This document shows positions 1 through 6,591 of a stretch of 6,607 nucleotides of DNA, one piece after another; position 1 is the stretch's first letter; the number at the start of each line of letters is the position of its first letter. Made by a program: the position numbers and the translations under genes. The notes beneath the pieces were generated by a model. It was not told the origin of the DNA. It did not search any database and saw only the letters and a list, made by a program, of their open reading frames with translations. The DNA comes from an uncultured Mollicutes bacterium (GTDB lineage: Bacteria > Bacillota_I > Bacilli_A > RFN20 > CAG-826): contig URTN01000045.1 in assembly GCA_900550795.1 (NCBI GenBank), positions 1 to 6,607 on the forward strand. Reading direction: 5' to 3'.

Positions 1-22
1 TTTTTTAACGAAATTCTTTCAG

Positions 23-51
23 TTTACCCACCTTGCTAATTTTGCTAGAAT
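23..51 (+). promoter_or_regulatory. Putative sigma-A promoter giving a leaderless transcript for the kinase-like gene
   Basis: A -35-like TTTACC (23-28) is followed after exactly 17 bases by TAGAAT (46-51), which carries an extended -10 TGC at 43-45. The predicted start site is about base 58, at or one base before the ATG at 59. No purine-rich ribosome binding site lies between the -10 box and the ATG, which fits leaderless translation. The caveat is that the reading frame is open back to the window edge, so the true start could lie upstream. Confidence 0.45.
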
Positions 52-58
52 AGAAACC

Positions 59-643
59 ATGGAAGAATTCATTCAAATTAAAAATAAGAAATTCGTATTA
101 ACACTAGAGAAGGCAGTTCATGAGGATCATTCTACTTATATTTGTACTTGGTCTGGACGTACTTATTTGCTTAGAACATACAAAACTGGTTTTGAAAAAG
201 CTTTAGCAGATTATAGGGAATTAAAGCATGCCGGCATCAATATGGCTAAGATGTGTTTCCATGATGATGTAAACCATGTAATTGTCTTTGATTATTTCCC
301 TGAAGAAGATTGTCTAGAAGCCTTATCAAAAGGACCTCTAGGCCAACAATATTTTGATGCCTTATTTGCTTTATATAGATTTGCTAGGTTTTCTAAGGTC
401 TCTTTAGACTGGGAGCCACAAAACTTTATGCTTAGGGGTAGCCAAATGTTCTATCTTCCAACCAAATGGGAAAGAATGAATGAATCCAATAAACTTGAAA
501 AAGAAGGAATCCGTACTTGGTTCTTAGGTAAAGAAGGACATGCCTTATTAAAAAGAAAAGGATATGATGAAGCTTCATTGCCTATGCTAAACGAAGAGCA
601 GGTCAATAAAGAGATTGTTCTAGAAGCTGTTAAGAATTGGTAA
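59..643 (+). CDS. Kinase-like protein with a degenerate active site (possible pseudokinase)
   Basis: This 194-residue protein has no signal peptide or membrane segment, so it is probably cytosolic. I do not recognise a named family, but its layout resembles a small protein-kinase-like fold. A glycine-poor beta-rich N-lobe (about 1-45) ends in a beta3-like strand YLLRTYK (36-42), where Arg39 or Lys42 may replace the usual ATP-binding lysine. A helix with Glu54 follows, then a hinge-like strand VIVFDYF (74-80). LDWEPQNFM (116-124) matches the catalytic loop D-x4-N: Asp117 and Asn122 have the DLKPEN spacing. Where a DFG or DxD metal motif should follow, the sequence reads FYLPTKW (131-137), with no Asp. 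The C-lobe is short. There is no Shine-Dalgarno site before the ATG. The frame is open upstream to base 2, so an earlier start cannot be excluded, but the N-lobe looks complete from this Met. The gene ends in a terminator and is not obviously linked to the queuosine genes. The fold assignment is an inference and the target is unknown. Confidence 0.75.
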   Translation: MEEFIQIKNKKFVLTLEKAVHEDHSTYICTWSGRTYLLRTYKTGFEKALADYRELKHAGINMAKMCFHDDVNHVIVFDYFPEEDCLEALSKGPLGQQYFDALFALYRFARFSKVSLDWEPQNFMLRGSQMFYLPTKWERMNESNKLEKEGIRTWFLGKEGHALLKRKGYDEASLPMLNEEQVNKEIVLEAVKNW

Positions 644-653
644 TTTAGAAGTA

Positions 654-691
654 AAGGAGGCTCCTATTGAGAAATGGGTGCCTTTTTATTT
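654..691 (+). terminator. Intrinsic terminator after the kinase-like gene
   Basis: The hairpin pairs 658-668 with 673-683 around a GAGA (GNRA-type) tetraloop at 669-672, with one T-T mismatch (662/679) and one T-G wobble. It can extend outward through 654-657 pairing with the T run. TTTTATTTT follows immediately. It starts 10 bases after the stop codon and separates the upstream gene from the queT transcript. Confidence 0.85.
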
Positions 692-700
692 TATTTGGTA

Positions 701-706
701 TATAAT
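701..706 (+). promoter_or_regulatory. -10 box of the queT promoter
   Basis: A perfect TATAAT lies at 701-706. The predicted start site, about 712-713, coincides with the first base of the riboswitch P1 stem, so the aptamer would form the extreme 5' end of the mRNA. No good -35 hexamer sits at 16-18 bases; that space is the T-rich tail of the preceding terminator. TTGAGA (667-672) is too far away at 28 bases. The promoter may therefore rely on the strong -10 or on an activator. Confidence 0.6.
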
Positions 707-712
707 CTAGCC

Positions 713-751
713 CGCTGTTACCTCGGTACCCAGCGTAAAAAAATCAGGAGG
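713..751 (+). ncRNA. preQ1 class I riboswitch controlling queT translation
   Basis: P1 is CGCTG (713-717) paired with CAGCG (731-735). A 13-base loop follows P1 (718-730), then an A-rich tail with seven A residues (737-743). The loop CCT (721-723) can pair with AGG (746-748) to close the H-type pseudoknot typical of this class. CCTC/GAGG (721-724 with 748-751) is an alternative. U718 directly after P1 and C730 directly before its 3' strand sit where the known class places its ligand-contacting U6 and C15/C17. The tail runs straight into the Shine-Dalgarno sequence AGGAGG (746-751) of queT. Ligand binding should therefore hide the ribosome binding site and lower importer synthesis when preQ1 is abundant. 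No terminator hairpin follows, so the switch is read as translational. The downstream queT gene supports the call independently. Confidence 0.87.
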
Positions 752-758
752 ACAAATC

Positions 759-1271
759 ATGTCTAATAAAACCGTTTTAAAAATCGCCCAAAATGGAATC
801 GTTGGAGCGATTTATTTTTTGCTTTGTTTCTTGCTTCAAAGCATTTCTTTTGGAACAATCCAAGTTAGGATTGCGGAGATTCTAGGTCTATTATGTTTCT
901 TTAGGCCAGATTTTATAATAGGTGTAACACTTGGTTGTTTCCTTGCTAATTTGCAGTCTACATTAGGCTGGCCAGATATATTAATTGGAACAGTTGCTAC
1001 ATTAATTAGCTGCACCCTCATAGCTTTTGCTTCACCTTCATTACTAATCGCATGCTTATATCCAATTGCCATCAATGCCTTTGTAGTAGGGGCTGAATTG
1101 TGTTGGTTATTAGATATCCCTTGGAGTGAATATTTCTATCAATCTGGCATGGTTGGGGCAGGTGAAACAATTTCGATGATAATCGGCTATGCGTTCTTTA
1201 TGCTAATGAAACGAAATAAAGGGTTTATGAACGTCTTAGACCCAATAAAACATCGCGATTTTGTTTGGTAG
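759..1271 (+). CDS. queT: QueT, substrate-specific (S) component of an ECF importer for queuosine precursors
   Basis: QueT-family membrane proteins bind a queuosine precursor and work with the shared ECF energising module (EcfA, EcfA', EcfT), none of which is encoded here. The 170-residue protein matches the family's size and is largely hydrophobic, with five or six predicted membrane spans. The family signature is clear: FGTIQVRIAEIL (about 31-42), then RPDFIIGVTLGCFLANL (about 49-65), then a short loop with GWPDILIGT (about 70-78). The C-terminal tail is basic (MKRNKG), consistent with a cytosolic end. The start is fixed by AGGAGG (746-751), 7 bases before the ATG. The preQ1 riboswitch upstream and tgt-queA-queH downstream make a preQ1 or related 7-deazaguanine base the likely cargo. 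No terminator separates it from tgt 38 bases later, so read-through is possible. Confidence 0.93.
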   Translation: MSNKTVLKIAQNGIVGAIYFLLCFLLQSISFGTIQVRIAEILGLLCFFRPDFIIGVTLGCFLANLQSTLGWPDILIGTVATLISCTLIAFASPSLLIACLYPIAINAFVVGAELCWLLDIPWSEYFYQSGMVGAGETISMIIGYAFFMLMKRNKGFMNVLDPIKHRDFVW

Positions 1272-1273
1272 GC

Positions 1274-2436
<1,163 letters not shown>

Positions 2437-2437
<1 letters not shown>

Positions 2438-3498
2438 TGGATATAAATTTATTTGATTTTGATTTACCTGAATCTTTAATCGCCCAGTCTCCATCTTCAA
2501 AAAGAGATGAATGCAGGTTATTGGTGGTAGATAGGGAACATAAGACTTATGAAGACAAGCTTTTTAAGGACATTATTTCCTATTTGAAGCCGGGCGATGT
2601 CTTGGTTAGAAATAATACAAAAGTCATACCTGCTAGATTAATTGGAACGAAAGAAGAAACAAAAGGACATTGCGAGGTCCTCCTTTTGAAACAACTAGAA
2701 GAAAAAGATACTTGGGAATGTCTTGTTGGCAATGCCCATTCTGTAAAAGAGGGGACCCATGTATCATTTGGAGATGGTTCGCTTAGGTGCGAATGTGTCA
2801 AAGTCCTTCCTGAAGGAATACGTCATATGAGGTTTATATATGAGGGTATTTTCCTTGAGGTTTTAGAACGTCTAGGCAAGATGCCTCTTCCTCCATATAT
2901 CAAAAAGCAAATTTCCAATAATTATGATTACCAAACCGTATATGCTAAAGTACCTGGATCAGCAGCTGCCCCAACCGCAGGGTTCCATTTTACCAAAGAA
3001 CTATTCGATAAGATCATTGATATGGGGTGTGAAGTGGTGGACATTACTTTAAACATTGGGTTAGGAACTTTTAGGCCAGTAAAAGTAAGCGATACAAAAG
3101 ATCACGTCATGCATTCTGAATTCTTCCATATGGATCAAAAATCTGCTTCTATTTTAAATAAGGCAAAGTCTGAAGGAAGAAGAATAATTGCTATAGGTAC
3201 AACTTCGGTTAGAACCCTAGAATCCATTTATGGGAAATATGGCAAATTTGTTGCTACATCTGAAGATACTTCAATATTTATCAATCCAGGTTACGAATAT
3301 AAAGCAGTAGACGCTTTGATTACCAATTTCCATTTGCCTAAATCAACATTAGTAATGCTTGTATCAGCCTTTATGGGTAGAAATTTCACATTATCTTGTT
3401 ATAAACACGCAGTCGAAGAGAAATATCGTTTCTTCTCCTTTGGGGATGCTATGTTTATATATGGGAAATACGATTATTCAAAGAATCTAGAGGATTAA
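2437..3498 (+). CDS. queA: S-adenosylmethionine:tRNA ribosyltransferase-isomerase (QueA)
   Basis: QueA transfers and isomerises the ribose of SAM onto preQ1-modified tRNA to form epoxyqueuosine. The 353-residue length is normal. Conserved blocks appear in family order: FDLPESLIAQSP (8-19), VRNNTKVIPARL (57-68), YQTVYAKVPGSAAAPTAGF (165-183), GLGTFRPV (208-215), IGTTSVRTLES (253-263), TNFHLPKSTL (296-305) and FFSFGDAMFIY (332-342). The usual TLHVG before GTFRPV is TLNIG here, with Asn206 in place of His. The ATG overlaps the tgt stop by one base, so translation is probably coupled; a weak AAGAAGG lies about 2424-2430 inside tgt. The downstream neighbour queH acts on its product. Confidence 0.97.
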
Positions 3499-3499
3499 A

Positions 3500-4180
3500 G
3501 TGGATAAGATTAATTATTATCTAGTTAGCCTAGAGGAATTAAAGGAAGTTAAAGGAAGACCAAGTATGCTCCTTCATGCTTGCTGCGGTCCTTGCTCTAC
3601 TTTTCCTCTTACCTTCCTTTGCCCTCATTTTGATGTAACGATCTATTACAACAATTCAAATATCTTTCCTGAGCAAGAATATAGCCGTCGCCTAGAGGAA
3701 TTAAAGAAGTTCCTTGAATATTTCAAAAGGGATTATGGATATAACGTTAAGCTCATCATCCCTAAATATGATAATAAGGAATATAACCAATTCCTTTCTC
3801 AATATGAAGGAGAAAAAGAAGGTGGGGAGAGGTGTTTTGCCTGTTATGAAAAAAGAATGGCAGAGGCTTATCAATTCGCAGAAGATAATGGATATCAGTA
3901 TTTTTCGACAGTAATGACAGTTTCAAGGCAAAAAAATTCCCAAAAACTCAATGAAATTGGCAAAAAATTAGAGAAATTGCATCCGAACACCAAATATTTC
4001 TATAGTGACTTTAAAAAGAACAAGGGGCAAGATAAGGTTAGCGAAATGAGGAAATTCTATAATCTTTATGCCCAGCAATATTGCGGCTGCTACCTTTCTT
4101 ATAGGGAATATCTGGTCAGGGAAGAAAACAAGAAGAACAAAGAACTACTAGAAAACCAAAATAAACAAGAAAAAATATAA
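3500..4180 (+). CDS. queH: Epoxyqueuosine reductase QueH (non-cobalamin type)
   Basis: QueH reduces epoxyqueuosine in tRNA to queuosine, the last step of the pathway. It is an iron-sulfur enzyme unrelated to the cobalamin-dependent QueG. The 226-residue protein carries the family cysteines: HACCGPCS (26-33; Cys28, Cys29, Cys32), GGERCFACYEKRM (108-120; Cys112, Cys115) and YCGC (194-197; Cys195, Cys197). Family blocks NIFPEQEYSRRLEE (54-67), FSTVMTVSRQKNSQKL (135-150) and SDFKKNKG (169-176) are also present. The last 20 residues are a charged Lys/Glu/Asn tail. The start is GTG, one base after the queA stop, chosen because AGAGGA (3489-3494) sits 5 bases upstream and the protein then begins at the family's usual distance from HACCGPCS. 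It is the last gene of the cluster. Confidence 0.95.
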   Translation: MDKINYYLVSLEELKEVKGRPSMLLHACCGPCSTFPLTFLCPHFDVTIYYNNSNIFPEQEYSRRLEELKKFLEYFKRDYGYNVKLIIPKYDNKEYNQFLSQYEGEKEGGERCFACYEKRMAEAYQFAEDNGYQYFSTVMTVSRQKNSQKLNEIGKKLEKLHPNTKYFYSDFKKNKGQDKVSEMRKFYNLYAQQYCGCYLSYREYLVREENKKNKELLENQNKQEKI

Positions 4181-4184
4181 AAGT

Positions 4185-4201
4185 TTGTGCACCGTGCACA
4201 A
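4185..4201. repeat. 17-base palindrome just after queH
   Basis: The sequence TTGTGCACCGTGCACAA is a perfect inverted repeat around a central C, starting 4 bases after the queH stop. As RNA it could fold into a short stem with a CCG loop, but no T run follows directly (TTTTT comes only at 4212), so it is not a convincing terminator. A dyad of this length could be a protein-binding operator. No regulator is identified. Confidence 0.5.
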
Positions 4202-4224
4202 TAAAATGATGTTTTTCTAAGTTG

Positions 4225-4294
4225 TTTCGATGCCATCGGACTTTTAATTTAGCCTATTACCTAAAATTAGTCAAAAGTGGGCATCAATTCGAAA
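4225..4294 (+). other. Large imperfect hairpin between queH and the S10 promoter
   Basis: The following segments can pair in nested order. TTTC (4225-4228) pairs with GAAA (4291-4294), and GATGCC (4229-4234) with GGCATC (4280-4285). ACTTTT (4240-4245) pairs with AAAAGT (4273-4278), AA (4246-4247) with TT (4267-4268), and TTTAG (4248-4252) with CTAAA (4261-4265). That gives about 23 pairs around an 8-base loop, interrupted by bulges. A competing short stem CGAT/ATCG (4228-4231 with 4235-4238) followed by CTTTTAATTT could act as a weak terminator for the queuosine transcript. It could be the structured 3' end of that transcript, a small RNA or a decayed repeat; I recognise no known family. Confidence 0.38.
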
Positions 4295-4312
4295 ATATTT
4301 GTAAATTTGTTG

Positions 4313-4341
4313 TTGACTACGCGCACGTGAGTAGGTATATT
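4313..4341 (+). promoter_or_regulatory. Sigma-A promoter of the S10 ribosomal protein operon
   Basis: TTGACT (4313-4318) and TATATT (4336-4341) match the -35 and -10 consensus at five of six positions each, with an ideal 17-base spacer. The start site is expected near 4348. The first gene downstream is rpsJ at 4474, so this is the likely main promoter of the operon. Confidence 0.85.
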
Positions 4342-4347
4342 TTTTCA

Positions 4348-4473
4348 CGCTGGCGCTTGCGTTGAAATGCGAGGTTGCTGACACACCTACAGGCGTTGTC
4401 ATGATAAGGTGGTCAGGGAATTCGCATTGAGCAAACGTTAAGAAGCCTGAAAAAAGTCATAGGAGGAACATTC
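4348..4473 (+). promoter_or_regulatory. Structured 5' leader of the S10 operon
   Basis: The predicted untranslated leader is about 126 nt. A small 5' hairpin pairs ACGC (4347-4350) with GCGT (4359-4362). A larger element follows. AATGCGA (4366-4372) pairs with TCGCATT (4422-4428), CTGAC (4378-4382) with GTCAG (4412-4416), and CACCT (4384-4388) with AGGTG (4407-4411). This gives 17 nested Watson-Crick pairs. TCAGG (4413-4417) could instead pair with CCTGA (4446-4450), giving a mutually exclusive fold. The AGGAGG ribosome binding site for rpsJ is at 4461-4466. Autoregulation by L4 of the S10 leader is known in enterobacteria; whether this different-looking leader binds an r-protein is unknown. 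No T run follows the stem, so termination is not indicated. Confidence 0.5.
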
Positions 4474-4785
4474 ATGGCAAAAGAAAAAGCGATCCGCGTA
4501 CGCTTAATGGCTTATGATCACAAGATTCTAGACTTAGCCGTCGAAAAGATCTTACAAGTAGCCAAGACTACCGGAGCTGGTGTAAAGGGACCAATCCCTC
4601 TACCAACAGAAAAGCAGGTCTATACCGTTCTCCGTGCAACATTTAAATATAAAGACGCACGTGAACAATTCGAGATCCGCACACACAAGAGGTTGATTTA
4701 TATTACCAACCCACAAAAAGAAACCGTCGAACAACTTAGAAGATTAGATTTACCTTCTGGTGTTGAAATCGACATCAAGTTATAA
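4474..4785 (+). CDS. rpsJ: Small subunit ribosomal protein uS10
   Basis: uS10 is part of the 30S head and, in bacteria, can also pair with NusB in antitermination. The 103-residue length is normal. The motifs [13 protein letters not shown] (8-20), [14 protein letters not shown] (34-47), YTVLR (50-54) and [13 protein letters not shown] (63-75) are all present. One oddity is RLIYI (73-77), where the near-universal bacterial motif is RLIDI, giving Tyr76 for Asp. The start is fixed by AGGAGG (4461-4466), 7 bases before the ATG. It is first in the operon, with a strong promoter and structured leader. Codons are richer in C/G-ending forms than in the queuosine genes, as expected for high expression. 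Confidence 0.98.
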   Translation: MAKEKAIRVRLMAYDHKILDLAVEKILQVAKTTGAGVKGPIPLPTEKQVYTVLRATFKYKDAREQFEIRTHKRLIYITNPQKETVEQLRRLDLPSGVEIDIKL

Positions 4786-4799
4786 GGAGGACCTAATTC

Positions 4800-5501
4800 A
4801 TGAAATCCATCATCGGAAGAAAAATGGGCATGACCGAGGTCTTTGCCCCAGACGGAACAATGTATCCAGTAACCGTCATTGAGGTGCTCCCAAACGTTAT
4901 CATCGGCAAGAAGACAAAAGAAAAAGATGGCTATGAAGCTATCCAAGTTGGTTATGAAGATAAGGCCGAACGCCACTTAACCAAAGCCGAAAAGGGCATC
5001 TACAAGAAAGCTGGAGTCGCCACTAAAGAAGCAATGTATGAATTAAAGGGCGACGAAGTTTATGGCAAAAATGTTGGCGAAACTCTTACCTGCGATTTAT
5101 TCAAGACTGGTGAAGTAGTTGACATCATCGGCCATAACAAAGGTCATGGTTACAGCGGTACCATCAAGAAGTACCATCACCATATCGGACCTAAAGGACA
5201 TGGTTCCGGTTACCATAGGCAAATCGGTTCCTTAGCTAACAATGGTCGTGACAACAACCGTGTTATCCCAGGAAAGAAAATGTCCGGACATTGGGGACCA
5301 GAACAAGTTACCATCCTCAACGTCACAATCATCGAGAGCAATCCTGAAAAGGGCTACATCTTAGTCAAGGGCGGTGTCCCAGGACCAAAGAAGGCCATTG
5401 TCATGCTTCGCTCCCCAGTCAAGAAGCAATTCCGTACCCCAGTAGTCAAGGAAATCCTTGATGTTGCTGCTAAGGAAGAAGCTAGCAAGAAAGGAGAATA
5501 A
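4800..5501 (+). CDS. rplC: Large subunit ribosomal protein uL3, divergent loop and extended C-terminus
   Basis: uL3 is a primary 50S assembly protein whose long internal loop reaches toward the peptidyl transferase centre. Recognition comes from MKSIIGRKMGMTEVF (1-15), GHGYSGTIKK (115-124), PGKKMSGHWGPEQVTI (157-172) and VKGGVPGPKKAIV (189-201). At 233 residues it is longer than the usual roughly 205-215, through a Lys/Glu/Ala-rich tail after about 209. The usual signature has Ser/Thr at 113 and Arg at 124; here they are Asn113 and Lys124. The loop around 143-158 (GSLANNGRDNNRVIPG) is one or two residues longer than in common relatives. AAGGAGG (4784-4790) overlaps the rpsJ stop and lies 9 bases before the ATG. 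Confidence 0.97.
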   Translation: MKSIIGRKMGMTEVFAPDGTMYPVTVIEVLPNVIIGKKTKEKDGYEAIQVGYEDKAERHLTKAEKGIYKKAGVATKEAMYELKGDEVYGKNVGETLTCDLFKTGEVVDIIGHNKGHGYSGTIKKYHHHIGPKGHGSGYHRQIGSLANNGRDNNRVIPGKKMSGHWGPEQVTILNVTIIESNPEKGYILVKGGVPGPKKAIVMLRSPVKKQFRTPVVKEILDVAAKEEASKKGE

Positions 5502-5503
5502 CC

Positions 5504-6142
5504 ATGGCTGAAAAAACTGTTTCATTAAAGGTTATTAACCTTAAAGGCGAAGAAGCCGGAACAATCAAAGTATCCGCTTCTGTATTCGGTGTCAAGGATG
5601 CCAATCCACAAGTCATCAAAGACGCTGTCACCGTTTATCAATCAAACCTTCGTCAAGCTACTGCTAAAACCAAGAAGCGTCACGAAGTCCATGGAACCAA
5701 CAAGAAGCCATGGAGACAAAAGGGAACCGGCCGTGCCCGTTCTGGTGACTGCAAGTCGCCAATCTGGGTTGGCGGTGGAACTGTATTTGGACCAGATGGC
5801 AACCAAAATTACAAGTTATCCCAAAACAAGAAGGCTCATAACCTTGCCTTACGCGCTGTCTTATCAGAAAAGGCAAATAATGGCCTAGTAGTTGTTGACT
5901 CACTCGAACTTGAAAAGGCTTCCAGCAAGGAATTCTCCCTTGCCTTAAAGTCAATGAAAGTCGAAGGAAAGACCTTAGTAGTAGTCGATGGTGAAAACGA
6001 CAAGTTGATCCTCTCTGCTAGAAACATTGCTAATGTCGGTCTTACCGAAGCTGACAATATCGCCGTTTACGATGTCCTAAACTTCAAAAACATTGTTGTT
6101 TCTAAGGACGGAATAAAGAAAATCGAGGAGGCTTTGAAGTAA
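5504..6142 (+). CDS. rplD: Large subunit ribosomal protein uL4
   Basis: uL4 binds 23S rRNA domain I and its extended loop lines the peptide exit tunnel. In enterobacteria it also represses its own operon. The 212-residue length is normal. The tunnel loop contains [13 protein letters not shown] (67-79), with the GTG core intact where macrolide-resistance changes are known in other species. [14 protein letters not shown] (84-97) follows, where RSPQWRGGG is more common. VHGTNKK (62-68) replaces the usual glycine-rich stretch before KPW. The C-terminal globular part ends in a normal KIEEALK helix. AAGGAG (5491-5496) lies 7 bases before the ATG, and rplC ends 2 bases upstream, so coupling is likely. 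Confidence 0.97.
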   Translation: MAEKTVSLKVINLKGEEAGTIKVSASVFGVKDANPQVIKDAVTVYQSNLRQATAKTKKRHEVHGTNKKPWRQKGTGRARSGDCKSPIWVGGGTVFGPDGNQNYKLSQNKKAHNLALRAVLSEKANNGLVVVDSLELEKASSKEFSLALKSMKVEGKTLVVVDGENDKLILSARNIANVGLTEADNIAVYDVLNFKNIVVSKDGIKKIEEALK

Positions 6143-6143
6143 T

Positions 6144-6554
6144 ATGGCTGAAGAAGTTAAAGAAGTTGTGGCTACCGAAGTTGCCCCTAAGAAGGAAACC
6201 AAGAAAGCCAAGAAGACTAAGGAAGCCAAAGTTGAAGAAAAGAAAGTAACCTTCCCAAAGGCTACTGCTCATGACTTCAAGGTTATCGAGGCTCCTCACA
6301 TCACTGAAAAGAGCATGGCTCTTATGCAAAATGCCAACAAGGTTACAGTCAAAGTTGCCTCTAACGCCAACAAGATTGAAATCAAGGAAGCATTCGAGCA
6401 TATATTCCAAGTCAAGGTTGTTGATGTCAAAGTCTCTAACCAAAGAGCTAAGCAAACAACTAGAGGCGGACGCTACAAGGGAACAATCAGCGGATTCAAG
6501 AAAGCTGTTGTCACCATTGAAGAAGGTCAAGCCATCGACTTGTTCAAAGAGTAA
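6144..6554 (+). CDS. rplW: Large subunit ribosomal protein uL23 with a charged N-terminal extension
   Basis: uL23 sits at the peptide exit and docks trigger factor and SRP. The conserved domain runs from about residue 44 to the end: VIEAPHITEKSMALM (47-61), NKVTVKVASNANKIEIK (65-81), FEHIFQVKVVDVKV (84-97) and GGRYKGTISGFKKAVV (108-123). Before it lies about 43 residues made mostly of Lys, Glu, Ala and Val, so the 136-residue protein is clearly longer than the usual 95-100. The long form is supported by position: its ATG is one base after the rplD stop, and GAGGAGG (6125-6131) inside the end of rplD provides a ribosome binding site, with a long 12-base spacing. A start at Met58 or Met61 would delete conserved sequence. 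Confidence 0.96.
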   Translation: MAEEVKEVVATEVAPKKETKKAKKTKEAKVEEKKVTFPKATAHDFKVIEAPHITEKSMALMQNANKVTVKVASNANKIEIKEAFEHIFQVKVVDVKVSNQRAKQTTRGGRYKGTISGFKKAVVTIEEGQAIDLFKE

Positions 6555-6567
6555 GGAAACCACCCTT

Positions 6568-6591
6568 CTATATATAAATAAGGATATATAG
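6568..6591. repeat. AT-rich inverted repeat after rplW
   Basis: CTATATAT (6568-6575) and ATATATAG (6584-6591) are perfect 8-base inverted repeats around AAATAAGG. The remaining bases from 6555 to 6607 hold no ATG and no clear gene start. The stem is weak (only A-T pairs apart from the outer C-G), and no T run follows, so it is not called a terminator. Confidence 0.35.

Noticed and set aside
701..761. preQ1 class II or III riboswitch
   Set aside because: Class II and III aptamers are larger with extra helices. The single short P1, long loop, A-rich tail and loop-tail pairing fit class I.
836..1075. A minus-strand frame opposite queT
   Set aside because: It is fully contained in the antisense of a recognisable membrane protein and has no independent support.
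4181..4204. Palindrome after queH as an intrinsic terminator
   Set aside because: The stem is short and the T run begins about 10 bases later, so it does not meet the usual hairpin-plus-U-tract form.
4219..4250. Short hairpin with CTTTTAATTT as the queuosine-cluster terminator
   Set aside because: The core stem is only four strong pairs plus a wobble, and the same bases fit better into the larger hairpin. It is kept only as an alternative.
4698..4976. A 92-residue minus-strand frame
   Set aside because: It is antisense to the end of rpsJ and the start of rplC, both unambiguous genes.
6102..6563. A 153-residue open frame on the minus strand
   Set aside because: It is antisense to rplW and the end of rplD. 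Its Leu/Phe richness comes from reading Lys/Glu codons backwards, and it has no family features.
6271..6591. A 106-residue plus-strand frame inside rplW
   Set aside because: It is an out-of-frame shadow of a clear L23 coding sequence, and no protein motif is visible.
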